Positions 1 to 9,214 of a DNA stretch of 64,000 nt are shown in pieces. Positions within the stretch are counted from its first letter, which is position 1; each line of letters starts with the position of its first letter. Below the pieces are notes generated by a model. The model ran no database searches. It was not told where the DNA came from and was given only the letters and a program-made list of their open reading frames with translations. A program made the position numbers and the translations under genes. Origin of the DNA: Cupriavidus metallidurans CH34 (GTDB taxonomy: Bacteria; Pseudomonadota; Gammaproteobacteria; Burkholderiales; Burkholderiaceae); contig NC_007973.1 of assembly GCF_000196015.1 (NCBI RefSeq), forward strand, positions 2,852,001 through 2,916,000, in the 5' to 3' direction.

Positions 1-62
1 GTGCGCTGACCCGAAGCGGCCAGTCGCCACCGGCAGCTAAGCCGGAATTCCCGCCAGCGACA

Positions 63-938
63 TCAGTTCGATGTCACCCCGGCGGCGGTGCGCGAGTGGC
101 GATGCCCGTGTTGCTCGTGCACGCCATTCGTGATGAAAACGATGGCCGCAATGCCGGCCGCCACCAACACCACCTGCACCGCCGACTCCTTGAGTCGCGG
201 CTTGCGCTGCATCTGCGGCATCAGATCGCTCACGGCAATGTAGAGGAAGCTGCTCGACGCGATCACCAGCACGTACGGAATCCAGCCCGTGAGCTGGTCG
301 AGCAGAAAATATCCGACCAGCCCGCCGATGATGGCCGCCAGGCTCGACAGCAGGTTGAACGCAAACGCGCGCGCCTTCGAGAACCCGGCATTCAGCAGCA
401 CGATGAAGTCGCCCACTTCCTGCGGGATTTCGTGTGCGGCGATCGCCAGCGCAGTGACGATGCCGATATGCGGATTGGCAAGGAATGCGGCAGCAATCAC
501 GATGCCGTCGGCAAAGTTGTGGAAGGTATCGCCCACCAGGATCGTCAGGCCGCTGCGCCCCGCTTCCTCGCGGTCATGCCCGTGATGGTGATGATGCCCG
601 TCGCCCTCGTGGTGATGCGAATGACGCAGCAGCGAGATCTTCTCCAGCAGGAAGAAGCCGAGAAGTCCCGCCAGCAATGTGCCGAACAGCGCACGCGTAT
701 CAGCACCGGATTCGAAGGCCTCGGGCAGCGAATGCAGCAGCGCGGTGGCCAGCAGCACCCCGACTGAAAAGCTCACCATGCGCTCCACCACGCGCGACGC
801 GACGGTCAGCGAGAGCAGCGCCGCGCCAAAAATGCTGCCGACGCCCGAGATCGTCGCGGCCAGCAGGATGTACAGAAGCGTGGAATGGATGATGGGCTCC
901 CCGGAACCGGTGTCCGCCCGGAGTCGGGCAGGCGCCAC
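63..938 (-). CDS. ZIP-family divalent metal transporter
   Basis: Inner-membrane ZIP (ZupT-like) transporter, expected to import zinc or other divalent metals into the cytoplasm. Visible features: several hydrophobic helices, a histidine-rich cytoplasmic loop at about residues 106-121, and the paired metal-site motifs HNFADG (140-145) and HEIPQEVGD (169-177) in the fourth and fifth helices. The 291-aa length fits the family. The ATG at 938 adds about 15 residues that do not look like family N-terminus, and homology seems to begin near IIHSTLLYILL after a GGGGAG stretch, so the true start may be shorter and non-ATG. It stands alone, downstream of and parallel to the hydrolase gene. Metal specificity cannot be read from sequence. 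Confidence 0.9.
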   Translation of the reverse strand: MAPARLRADTGSGEPIIHSTLLYILLAATISGVGSIFGAALLSLTVASRVVERMVSFSVGVLLATALLHSLPEAFESGADTRALFGTLLAGLLGFFLLEKISLLRHSHHHEGDGHHHHHGHDREEAGRSGLTILVGDTFHNFADGIVIAAAFLANPHIGIVTALAIAAHEIPQEVGDFIVLLNAGFSKARAFAFNLLSSLAAIIGGLVGYFLLDQLTGWIPYVLVIASSSFLYIAVSDLMPQMQRKPRLKESAVQVVLVAAGIAAIVFITNGVHEQHGHRHSRTAAGVTSN

Positions 939-1019
939 CGATTAACGCAACAATGTTGCAAAAACGTGAAAGCGGCATTGTACGTACGTCCGCACAGTCT
1001 TTGCAATGACCGTAACGCC

Positions 1020-1050
1020 GGAAGGGCCAGATGGACATGATGGCCCTTCC
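1020..1050 (-). terminator. hairpin between hydrolase and ZIP genes
   Basis: A 10-bp perfect stem (1020-1029 with 1041-1050; GGAAGGGCCA / TGGCCCTTCC) with an 11-nt loop lies 11 bases past the hydrolase stop. There is no clear U-tract on either strand, so this may be an mRNA 3'-end stabiliser rather than a strong intrinsic terminator. Confidence 0.45.
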
Positions 1051-1061
1051 GGCGAGTCAGG

Positions 1062-1937
1062 TCAGGCGACCTTGTGTTGACGGAGCCAGTCGAGACAGCG
1101 TTGCCAGCCGTCCTTGGCAGCCGACTCGACATAGCTGGCGCGATAGTCGGCGTTGAACGCGTGCCCGGCTTCCGGGTAGACCACGAACCGCGACGCCTTG
1201 GCGTTCGGATTGGAAGAAGCGGCCAGCGCAGCCTTCATCCGTTCCACTTGCTCCTGCGTAATGCCAGTGTCCTTGCCGCCATACAGACCCAGCACCGGCG
1301 CATCGAGTTCGTTGACGATATCGACCGAATTGCGCGGCTTGAGCGCTGTCGGCTCGCCTACAAGCTGCCCGTACCACGCCACACCGGCCTTCACGCGATT
1401 GTTGTGTGCCGTGTAAAGCCACGTAATGCGACCTCCCCAGCAGAACCCGGTAATGGCCAGACGGCTCAGGTCGCCACCGTTGGCGCCGGCCCAGGTCACG
1501 CAGGCGTCGAGATCGCCCATCACTTGGGCGTCGGGCACCTTCTGGATGATATTGGCCTGCAACTCCTGGATCGTGCCGTAGCTGCTCGGGTCGCCCTGAC
1601 GCGCGAACAGCTCGGGCGCGATCGCCAGATAGCCCAGCTTGGCGAAGCGGCGGCAGATATCCGCGATGTGTTCGTGCACACCGAAGATCTCGCTGATCAC
1701 CAGCACCACCGGCAGGTTTGTCTTGCCTTCGGGCTGTGCGCGGTAGACCGGCATCTTGAAACCATTCGACTCGACCGTAACCTCGCCAGCCGTCAGGCCC
1801 TTGAAATCAGTCTTGATGGTCGTGGCGTGGACCGGCAGCACGGCGGCCGCGAAAGCCGATCCGAGTGCGGTCTTGACGAAACTGCGGCGGTCGAACGTCT
1901 GACCGGGAACGAGGCTTTCGACTTCGGGCTTCAGCAT
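1062..1937 (-). CDS. dienelactone hydrolase family protein, Tat-type leader
   Basis: Alpha/beta hydrolase of the dienelactone hydrolase family, 291 aa from the chosen start. The catalytic triad is visible as Cys166 (in GFCWGG), Asp223 and His259, with the family Glu83 in SEIFG. The N-terminus DRRSFVKTALGSAFAAA followed by a VHA cleavage-like site looks like a Tat signal peptide (RRxF), suggesting export; this is also seen in other proteobacterial dienelactone hydrolase-like proteins. The ATG at 1937 was chosen because AAGGAG lies 8 bases upstream; an upstream in-frame ATG at 2030 has no such support. The true substrate is unknown: no chlorocatechol pathway genes are nearby, so a role in aromatic lactone cleavage is not established. 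Confidence 0.88.
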   Translation of the reverse strand: MLKPEVESLVPGQTFDRRSFVKTALGSAFAAAVLPVHATTIKTDFKGLTAGEVTVESNGFKMPVYRAQPEGKTNLPVVLVISEIFGVHEHIADICRRFAKLGYLAIAPELFARQGDPSSYGTIQELQANIIQKVPDAQVMGDLDACVTWAGANGGDLSRLAITGFCWGGRITWLYTAHNNRVKAGVAWYGQLVGEPTALKPRNSVDIVNELDAPVLGLYGGKDTGITQEQVERMKAALAASSNPNAKASRFVVYPEAGHAFNADYRASYVESAAKDGWQRCLDWLRQHKVA

Positions 1938-2065
1938 GGGGCGGTCTCCTTGATCACGGGAAATCAGGTAAGTGATGCAGACATCGCCGCCAATTCTAAG
2001 CAATCCTGGACCAAGTGGGGCCGGCGGCACGCATCCCGCGCGGCGCCGGCCTCCGCCCGCTGCGC

Positions 2066-3469
2066 CTAGTGCAGCTTCACGCGCGGGCTGGTCTTGCTGC
2101 GCAGCCAGTGCGTGATGGTGTCCAGCCCCATGCCAATGGCCCCATGCAGCGCCAGTACATGCATCCGGTACAGCGACGTGTACATGAAGCGCGCGAACAG
2201 CCCCTCGATGAACATCGAACCACCGATCAGGCCACCCATCAGACTGCCCACGGCGCTGAAGTGGCCCAACGACACCAGCGAGCCGAAGTCCTTGAAGCCG
2301 AACTTCGGCAGCGGCTTGCCAGCCAGCCGCGCGCGAATCGCGTCATAGAGGAATGTTGCCTGCTGGTGCGCGGCCTGAGCGCGCGGCGGCACTGTGGTCT
2401 GCTTCTCGGGCCACGGCGCGGCAGCGCAATCGCCGAACGCGAAGATGTCCGGATCCGTCTCGCACTGCAGCGTCGGGCCCACGACGATCTGGCCCATCTT
2501 GCTGACCGGCAGGCCGAGCGTGCGCAGCACACCCGGCGCGGTAATACCCGCCGCCCACACCGTCAGATCGGCATCGACATGCTTGCCGCTGGCAGTCAGC
2601 ACGGCGTCCTTCGTGACTTCGGTCACGCGCTCCGAAGTGAACACGTCGACATCGAGCTTGCGCAGCAGCTTGGTTGTCTCGGCCGATACACGCTCCGTCA
2701 GCGCCGGCAGGATGCGCGGGCCCGCCTCGACGATATGGATGCGTACGTCGCGACGCGGATCGAGCTGGTGCAGCCCGTACGCATTGAGCACGTGCGCTGT
2801 ATTGCGCAACTCCGCTGACAGTTCCACCCCCGTCGCGCCGGCGCCGATGATCGCCACGTCGACCCGTGGGCGGCCATCCTCCCCGACTCGGCCCCGGCCG
2901 TTCTGCGCGCGCACGCACGCGGCAATCAGCTTGCGCCGGAAGCGCTCTGCCTGATCGACCGTATCGAGCGCGATCGCGTTCTCGGCTGCTCCAGGCACAC
3001 CGAAGAAATGCGTGACGCAACCGATGGCGAGCACGAGCGTGTCATACGGCAATTCCCGGGCAGGCAGCAATTCCGCGCCATCCTGATCGAGGCACGCCGC
3101 CACCTTCACAAGCTTGCGCTCCCGGTCGATGCCGGTCAGTTCGCCTTGCTGGAACTCGAAGTAGTGCCAACGCGCCTGGGCCACGTACTCGAGCTGATGC
3201 GTGTTCGGGTCCATGCTGCCCGCCGCCACCTCGTGCAGCAGCGGCTTCCAGATGTGCGTGGGCGAGCGGTCGACCAGCGTCACCTGCGCCGTGCCGGACT
3301 TGCCAAGCTTGTCGCCCAACCGCGTGACAAGCTCGAGCCCGCCGGCTCCGCCACCGACCACGATGATCCGGTGTGCCTGCTTCTCCGATCGTGCCACCGT
3401 GCGGGGCTGAGTACTTACGGTTGCCGCCTCCCTCTGCGTGCTGTCCTCTTTGTCGTATGCGTGACTCAT
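2066..3469 (-). CDS. ndh: type II NADH dehydrogenase (NDH-2)
   Basis: Non-proton-pumping NADH:quinone oxidoreductase feeding electrons to the respiratory quinone pool at the inner face of the membrane. The first Rossmann FAD motif GGGAGGLE is at residues 39-46 and the second, NADH-binding motif IIGAGATGVELSAEL, near 206-220. The C-terminus has hydrophobic and amphipathic segments (around SLMGGLIGGSMFIEG) of the kind that anchor NDH-2. Length 467 aa is slightly long because of about 30 polar N-terminal residues; GGGTAG sits before the ATG. A perfect 17-bp palindrome lies 12 bases upstream of the start (3482-3498). Confidence 0.93.
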   Translation of the reverse strand: MSHAYDKEDSTQREAATVSTQPRTVARSEKQAHRIIVVGGGAGGLELVTRLGDKLGKSGTAQVTLVDRSPTHIWKPLLHEVAAGSMDPNTHQLEYVAQARWHYFEFQQGELTGIDRERKLVKVAACLDQDGAELLPARELPYDTLVLAIGCVTHFFGVPGAAENAIALDTVDQAERFRRKLIAACVRAQNGRGRVGEDGRPRVDVAIIGAGATGVELSAELRNTAHVLNAYGLHQLDPRRDVRIHIVEAGPRILPALTERVSAETTKLLRKLDVDVFTSERVTEVTKDAVLTASGKHVDADLTVWAAGITAPGVLRTLGLPVSKMGQIVVGPTLQCETDPDIFAFGDCAAAPWPEKQTTVPPRAQAAHQQATFLYDAIRARLAGKPLPKFGFKDFGSLVSLGHFSAVGSLMGGLIGGSMFIEGLFARFMYTSLYRMHVLALHGAIGMGLDTITHWLRSKTSPRVKLH

Positions 3470-3481
3470 GGTCTACCCGAT

Positions 3482-3498
3482 GTTTTCAATTTGAAAAC
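3482..3498 (-). promoter_or_regulatory. 17-bp palindrome upstream of ndh
   Basis: GTTTTCAA-T-TTGAAAAC is a perfect inverted repeat (arms 3482-3489 and 3491-3498) placed 12 bases upstream of the ndh start codon. The position suits an operator or a 5'-UTR hairpin. It is not a consensus FNR site (TTGATnnnnATCAA), and no regulator is assigned. Confidence 0.4.
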
Positions 3499-3701
3499 CG
3501 GCAGGCCTCGTCGGCGACTTTCTATTGTCGTCTTGCGCCGCGAAGCCGATGTTCTTGCAGCATTTCTTGATGTACCGCAAATGCGTTCATTGTTGCCAGT
3601 GTGCTGCAGAGCAGCACCCCTGACAAGCCTTCCGCAGTCGCTTCAATCAGTACTCTTATGCATACATCGGCATCGCGTTGAGGACATCCTATTCGCGAGG
3701 A

Positions 3702-6506
3702 TCAGTGGGCCTCTTCCCAGTTCGCGCCACTACCCACTTCGGCAACCAGCGGCACATTGAGGGTGGCCACCGCGCACATCAGCTCGGGCAGCTTCACGCG
3801 GACAAGTTCGAGTTCGGCCTGCGGCACTTCGAGCACCAGTTCATCATGCACCTGCATGATCTGGCGCGTGCCGAGACGCTCGCCTTCGAGCCAGTCCTGC
3901 ACGGCGATCATCGACAGCTTGATCAGATCGGCCGCGGTGCCCTGCATCGGCGCGTTGATGGCCGCGCGTTCTGCGGCCTGACGGCGCGGGCCATTGCCGC
4001 CGTTGATGTCCGGCAGCCAGAGGCGGCGGCCGAACACAGTCTCGACATAGCCCTGCTCGCGCGCCGTCTGGCGCGTCTGCTCCATGTAGTGCGCCACGCC
4101 GGGGTAACGCATGAAGTAGCGGTCGATATAGTGCTTGGCCGCCTCGCGCTCGATGCCAAGGTTGCTGGCCAGGCCGAACGCGCTCATGCCATAGATCAGA
4201 CCGAAGTTGATCACCTTCGCATAGCGGCGCTGCTCGCTGCTGACGGCCTCGCGCTCGACGCCAAAGATTTCGCCAGCCGTGGCACGGTGAATATCCTCGC
4301 CATTGGCGAACGCGCGCAGCAGGTTCTCGTCGCCCGAGATATGCGCCATGATGCGCAGTTCGATCTGCGAATAGTCGGCCGAGACGATCACGTTGCCGGG
4401 CGCGGCGATGAACGCCTCGCGAATGCGGCGACCTTCCTCGGTGCGCACCGGAATGTTCTGCAGGTTCGGATCGGTCGATGCGAGGCGACCCGTCACCGCA
4501 GTGGCCTGCCCGTAGCTCGTATGCACGCGCCCGGTATTCGGGTTGACCATCTTCGGCAGCTTGTCCGTGTAGGTGGACTTCAGCTTCGACAGGCCCCGGT
4601 AGTCCAGCAGCAGCTTGGGCAGCGGATAGTCGTCCGCCAGCTTCTGCAGCACCTCTTCATCGGTCGACGGCGCGCCGCTGGCGGTCTTCTTGACCACCGG
4701 CAGCTTCATCTGGTTGAACAGGATCTCGCCGATCTGCTTCGGCGATCCGAGATTGAACGGCTGGCCCGCCGCATCGTGCGCGGCACGCTCGAGGTCCATC
4801 ATGCGTAGACCCAGCTCGGCGCTCTGCGCGGCCAGGCGGTCGGCATCGATCAGCACGCCGTTGCGCTCGATCTTCTGCAGCACCACCGAGACCGGGATCT
4901 CAATCTGTTCGTAGACGTACTTCAGCCCTTCCGATGCCTCGAGCTGCGGCTGCATCTTGCGATGCAGGCGCAGTGTCACGTCGGCATCCTCGGCCGCATA
5001 TTCGGTGGCGCGCGGCAGGTCGATCTGGTCGAAGCCGATCTGGTTCGCGCCCTTGCCACAAACTTCCTCGTACGTGATCGTCTTCAGGCTCAGCAAGCGC
5101 TCGGCCAGGCTGTCCATGCCGTGATTGCGGTACGAAGCCAGCACATAGCTTTCCAGCATCGTGTCATGCGCGATGCCGCGCAGCGCTACGCCGTGGTTGG
5201 CAAACACGTGCGAGTCGTACTTCAGGTGCTGACCGAGCTTCGGACGCGCCGGATCCTCGAGCCATCCGCGCATACGCTCGAGCACGTACTCGCGCGAGAG
5301 CTGGCCATGGTTCTCGAGACCCGCGACGTCCGGGCCGCGATGCGCCACGGGAATATAGGCAGCCGCGCCCGGCTCGACGGACAGCGAGATGCCGACGAGC
5401 TGCGCCAGCATCGGATCGAGCGAGGTCGTTTCGGTATCGATGGCGACGATCGGCGCATCGGCGATCTTGCGCAGCCATTCATCGAGCGCGGCCTCGGTGG
5501 TCACGGTCTCGTAGCGGATCTCGGCCGGGGGCACATCTTCGGCTGGGGCGTCGGCTTGCGCCGGCGCATCGAACAGCCCACCCTGCGCCGGCGCGGCCTT
5601 CGGCACCGCGCGCGCTGCCGCGCGTGCGTTCGGCAGCGACTCACCGGTTGCCTCGCGCAGCCACGACTTGAATCCGTAGCGCTGGAAGAACGCGATCAGC
5701 TTTTCCTTGTCTTCGCCAAGGTCGTGCAGCGCCTGGAAATCGGCAACGGCACCGCTCAGGTCGCAATCGGTCTTGACCGTGACCAGTTCCCGCGCGCGCG
5801 GGAGCCATTCGAGCGTGTTGCGCAGATTCTCGCCTACCACGCCCTTGATCTTCTCGGCGTTACCCATGATGTCGTCCAGCGTGCCGTATTCGGTCAGCCA
5901 TTTGACCGCGGTCTTCGGACCGACCTTCGGCACGCCGGGCACGTTGTCCACGGCGTCACCGATCAGCGACAGGTAGTCGACGATGCGCTCGGGCGGCACG
6001 CCAAACTTCGCCACCACGCCCGGCGGGTCGAGAACCTCGCCGCTCATGGTGTTGACCAACGTGACGGTGTCATTGACGAGCTGCGCAAGATCCTTGTCGC
6101 CCGTAGAAACGACCGTGTTCACGCCCTGCTGCGACGCCTGGAGCGCGAGCGTGCCGATCACGTCGTCGGCCTCCACGCCTTCCACGACCACGATCGGCCA
6201 GCCAAGCGCGCGCACGGCCTCGTGGATCGGCTCGATCTGCTTCGCGAGGTCCTCGGGCATCGACGGGCGATGCTCCTTGTATGCCGGATACATGTCATCC
6301 CGGAACGTCTTGCCCTTGGCGTCGAACACACAGGCGATATACTGTGCCGGGTAATCATTGCGCAGCTTGCGCAGCATATTGATCATGCCGTAGATTGCCC
6401 CCGTGGGCAGACCTTCGCCATTCCTCAGGTCCGGCAGAGCGTGATACGCGCGATATAGATAGCTCGATCCATCGACGAGCAAGAGTGTTTTTGGACTATC
6501 CGACAT
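3702..6506 (-). CDS. polA: DNA polymerase I
   Basis: Pol I fills gaps and removes RNA primers during Okazaki fragment maturation and excision repair. From the chosen ATG (6506, MSDSPKTLLLVDGSSYLYRA) it is 934 aa, matching the family (E. coli 928). Three domains are visible: the 5' nuclease with its helix-hairpin-helix (VPGVPKVGPKTA); a 3'-5' exonuclease with Exo I DTE (AIDTETTSLDP), Exo II and Exo III YAAEDADVT, so proofreading looks intact; and the polymerase with motif A DYSQIELR, motif B RRYAKVINFGLIYG and motif C HDELVLEV. The frame stays open to 6836, but that extension is low-complexity antisense of the LOG gene. The start lies five bases from, and divergent to, the LOG gene start at 6511. 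Confidence 0.97.
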   Translation of the reverse strand: MSDSPKTLLLVDGSSYLYRAYHALPDLRNGEGLPTGAIYGMINMLRKLRNDYPAQYIACVFDAKGKTFRDDMYPAYKEHRPSMPEDLAKQIEPIHEAVRALGWPIVVVEGVEADDVIGTLALQASQQGVNTVVSTGDKDLAQLVNDTVTLVNTMSGEVLDPPGVVAKFGVPPERIVDYLSLIGDAVDNVPGVPKVGPKTAVKWLTEYGTLDDIMGNAEKIKGVVGENLRNTLEWLPRARELVTVKTDCDLSGAVADFQALHDLGEDKEKLIAFFQRYGFKSWLREATGESLPNARAAARAVPKAAPAQGGLFDAPAQADAPAEDVPPAEIRYETVTTEAALDEWLRKIADAPIVAIDTETTSLDPMLAQLVGISLSVEPGAAAYIPVAHRGPDVAGLENHGQLSREYVLERMRGWLEDPARPKLGQHLKYDSHVFANHGVALRGIAHDTMLESYVLASYRNHGMDSLAERLLSLKTITYEEVCGKGANQIGFDQIDLPRATEYAAEDADVTLRLHRKMQPQLEASEGLKYVYEQIEIPVSVVLQKIERNGVLIDADRLAAQSAELGLRMMDLERAAHDAAGQPFNLGSPKQIGEILFNQMKLPVVKKTASGAPSTDEEVLQKLADDYPLPKLLLDYRGLSKLKSTYTDKLPKMVNPNTGRVHTSYGQATAVTGRLASTDPNLQNIPVRTEEGRRIREAFIAAPGNVIVSADYSQIELRIMAHISGDENLLRAFANGEDIHRATAGEIFGVEREAVSSEQRRYAKVINFGLIYGMSAFGLASNLGIEREAAKHYIDRYFMRYPGVAHYMEQTRQTAREQGYVETVFGRRLWLPDINGGNGPRRQAAERAAINAPMQGTAADLIKLSMIAVQDWLEGERLGTRQIMQVHDELVLEVPQAELELVRVKLPELMCAVATLNVPLVAEVGSGANWEEAH

Positions 6507-6510
6507 TCCC

Positions 6511-7458
6511 ATGGACTCAAAATTGACTGGTGCCCCCGCAGGCGGTGCTGACGCCGCCCCCCTTGCCGCTACAGACACTGCTGACGTTGCCGGTAACAAG
6601 GCAGACCAGCGGGCCGAGAAAACGGCCGCACATGCTGCTGCCATTGCCGCCATGGCCGATGCCGCCGAGGCAGGCAAAGGCCCCGACGAGCAGGAGGCTG
6701 CCGCACGCGATGCGGCAGCGCGCTCGAATCCGCGCAAGATGATTCCAAGCCTGCGCGCGCTGGCCGACGAAGACCGCGCCACTGCGAAAAAGGCGCGCGC
6801 CTCGTGGCAAATGTTCACGATTATGGCAGAGTTCATCGAGGCGACCGAGTACCTTTCGGAGATCCGCCCGGCCGTCTCGATCTACGGCAGCGCGCGCCTG
6901 CGCGAGGACTCGCCTTACTACCAGAAGACCATCGAAATCGCCCGTCTGTTCTCGGATGCCGGCTTTGCCGTCATCTCCGGCGGCGGCCCCGGCATCATGG
7001 AAGCGGCCAACAAGGGCGCGCACGCGGGCAAGTCCGCCAGTGTCGGCCTGAATATCGAATTGCCCCACGAGCAGCAGGGCAATCCGTACCAGGACATCGC
7101 CATGCGGTTCCGCCACTTCTTCACGCGCAAGGTCACGTTCGTGAAGAATTCGGATGCATTCATCGTCATGCCAGGCGGCTTCGGCACCCTGGACGAACTG
7201 GCCGAAGTGCTGACGCTGGTACAAACCGGCAAGTCTCGTTCCGTGCCCGTGGTGATGTACGGCAGCCGCTTCTGGAAGGGCCTGCTCGACTGGTTCCGTT
7301 TCACGCTGCTGCCGATGGGCCTGATCGCCGAGCACGACCTGGACCTGATGAAGATCGTCGACGAGCCACAGGAAGTGCTCGAAGCCGTCTACGAGTACTA
7401 CGAAAAGCGCGGCGGAGAGCATCCGATTCCGCCCAAGGAAGAAATGTTCTATCTGTAA
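6511..7458 (+). CDS. LOG family (TIGR00730) Rossmann-fold protein
   Basis: Lonely-guy (LOG) family nucleotide-binding protein. Known members are cytokinin-riboside 5'-monophosphate phosphoribohydrolases or related nucleotide 5'-phosphate N-glycosidases. The signature motifs GGGPGIMEAANKGA and PGGFGTLDELAEV are both present in the C-terminal two thirds. The first roughly 75 residues are Ala/Asp/Glu/Lys-rich low complexity. Start choice is uncertain: ATG 6511 gives 315 aa and would put the two divergent start codons (LOG and polA) five bases apart; Met77 at 6739 would still leave a full core. No good ribosome site is visible at 6511. Confidence 0.87.
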   Translation: MDSKLTGAPAGGADAAPLAATDTADVAGNKADQRAEKTAAHAAAIAAMADAAEAGKGPDEQEAAARDAAARSNPRKMIPSLRALADEDRATAKKARASWQMFTIMAEFIEATEYLSEIRPAVSIYGSARLREDSPYYQKTIEIARLFSDAGFAVISGGGPGIMEAANKGAHAGKSASVGLNIELPHEQQGNPYQDIAMRFRHFFTRKVTFVKNSDAFIVMPGGFGTLDELAEVLTLVQTGKSRSVPVVMYGSRFWKGLLDWFRFTLLPMGLIAEHDLDLMKIVDEPQEVLEAVYEYYEKRGGEHPIPPKEEMFYL

Positions 7459-7530
7459 GGCATGGACGCCCGTCGGCGAAGCTGGCGGGTGGACGCTAGG
7501 GCACGAGAGCGGCCCGGAACCGACAGGAAT

Positions 7531-7539
7531 TGCTAGAAT
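7531..7539 (+). promoter_or_regulatory. possible extended -10 promoter for the DUF2782 gene
   Basis: TGCTAGAAT is an extended -10 element (TGn plus TAGAAT) about 95 bases upstream of the next start codon. No convincing -35 is seen. Confidence 0.3.
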
Positions 7540-7632
7540 GGAAGCATTCTCCTGCCGGATCCGGCACCGTCGGGTCCTTGCAGGCCAAATCCGCGTCGCT
7601 GGGCTGCCGGCCCGCACGCACAGGAGCCCCAG

Positions 7633-8052
7633 ATGACTTCCCCTTCGCATACGGGTGCCAGGCTCGCCAATGTCCCGACGGCCATTGGCCGTCATGGCTA
7701 CCTTCTTGCGCTTGCCGCAGCCGCGCTTGCACTGACTGTGACCACCCATGCCGTGGCCCAGGACAACGCGGAAAGCAATGCGCTGACCCAGCAGGAACTG
7801 AACGAAATCAACAACCAACCGATCGCCCCTGCCGCGAAGAGCGAGATCAACAAACCGCGCGAGCCGAGCTTCGTGCTGCGCGAGCGCGATGGCACGCAGG
7901 TGACCGAGTACCGCAACAAGGGTCGGGCCACCGATATCCAGGTTCAGTCCGGTTTCGGCACCAAGTACGAAATGAGCAAGCCCGAAGACAGCTCGCCCAA
8001 GATTCGTGACCATGACGTGAACCGCGTGCCGTCCGTGAACCTGAAGTTCTGA
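7633..8052 (+). CDS. DUF2782 family exported protein
   Basis: Small secreted or periplasmic protein of unknown function. A hydrophobic signal segment lies around residues 23-42, ending near TTHAVAQD. The C-terminal part (FVLRERDGTQVTEYRNKG, then IQVQSGFGTKYEM) has the DUF2782 pattern. This family is characteristically found between polA and thrB in Burkholderiales, as here. 139 aa. No enzyme motif is visible. Confidence 0.85.
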   Translation: MTSPSHTGARLANVPTAIGRHGYLLALAAAALALTVTTHAVAQDNAESNALTQQELNEINNQPIAPAAKSEINKPREPSFVLRERDGTQVTEYRNKGRATDIQVQSGFGTKYEMSKPEDSSPKIRDHDVNRVPSVNLKF

Positions 8053-8221
8053 TACGGCAGCCTTTCCCGTTATCCTGATTGTCTTTTTACCCACGATCCT
8101 CGCCGGGCGCCCGCGCCTGGCGAAGGTCGCGCCGGCCCTCCGGCAGTGATGCCGCGGCGGCGAACCGCCATTGCCATCCGCCCTCGGTTCGTCGCGTCCC
8201 GAATTGCACCAACAGAACAGT

Positions 8222-9208
8222 ATGGCCGTTTTCACCACGGTCTCGCAGGACGAGATCGCCCGCTGGCTGCTTGACTATGACCTTGGCGAAGTGCGCGCGC
8301 TGCGCGGCATTGCCTCGGGCATCGAGAACAGCAACTTTTTCCTGACCATGGAGCAGGATGGCGTCACACGTGAGTACGTACTGACGATCTTTGAACGGCT
8401 GCAATTCGACCAGCTGCCGTATTACCTGCACCTGATGGACCATCTGGCACGACACGGCATCTGCGTGCCGGCGCCGATGCCAGCCCGCGACGGCGAGATC
8501 CTGCGCGAACTGAAGGGCAAGCCGGCGACCATCGTCACGCGCCTGCCCGGCGCCTCGCAACTTGCGCCGCAGCCCGACCATTGCGCCGAAGTCGGTGCAA
8601 TGCTGGCGCGCATGCATATCGCCGGCCAGGACTATCCACGCAAGCAGCCGAATCTGCGCAGCCTGGCATGGTGGCAGCAAACCACCCCGGAAATCACACC
8701 TTTCCTCGATGCCGCGCAGCGCAAGCTGCTGACCGAGGAAATCGCGCACCAGACCGCGTTTTTCGGCAGCGGTGACTACGCCGCGCTGCAGGGTGGCCCT
8801 TGCCACTGCGACCTGTTCCGCGACAACGCGCTGTTCGACACTGACAGCGCCGGCAACCACCGGCTCGGCGGCTTCTTCGATTTCTACTTTGCCGGCGACG
8901 ACAAATGGCTGTTCGACCTGGCCGTCACCGTCAACGACTGGTGCATCGACCTCGCGACCGGCACCATCGACATGGAACGTGCGCAGGCCATGCTGCGGGC
9001 TTATCATGCGGTCAGGCCCCTGACGGCAGTGGAGGCGGCGCACTGGCAAGATATGCTGCGCGCTGGCGCACTGCGCTTCTGGGTATCGCGCCTGTGGGAT
9101 TTCTACCTGCCGCGCGAGGCCGATATGCTCCAGCCGCACGATCCGACCCACTTCGAACGCATCCTGCGCCGCCGCATCGACGACGCCGCAGCGCTCCCCT
9201 GGATCTGA
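8222..9208 (+). CDS. thrB: homoserine kinase, ThrB type (kinase-like fold)
   Basis: Phosphorylates L-homoserine with ATP, the penultimate step of threonine synthesis, in the cytoplasm. It is the aminoglycoside-phosphotransferase-fold ThrB found in many proteobacteria, not the GHMP type. The catalytic region [13 protein letters not shown] and the following metal-binding [13 protein letters not shown] are clear. ATG 8222 ([17 protein letters not shown]) gives 328 aa, the usual length; the upstream in-frame ATG at 8171 adds a non-conserved tail. The next gene starts 6 bases after the stop, so the two are probably cotranscribed. Confidence 0.94.
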   Translation: MAVFTTVSQDEIARWLLDYDLGEVRALRGIASGIENSNFFLTMEQDGVTREYVLTIFERLQFDQLPYYLHLMDHLARHGICVPAPMPARDGEILRELKGKPATIVTRLPGASQLAPQPDHCAEVGAMLARMHIAGQDYPRKQPNLRSLAWWQQTTPEITPFLDAAQRKLLTEEIAHQTAFFGSGDYAALQGGPCHCDLFRDNALFDTDSAGNHRLGGFFDFYFAGDDKWLFDLAVTVNDWCIDLATGTIDMERAQAMLRAYHAVRPLTAVEAAHWQDMLRAGALRFWVSRLWDFYLPREADMLQPHDPTHFERILRRRIDDAAALPWI

Positions 9209-9214
9209 TTCGCC

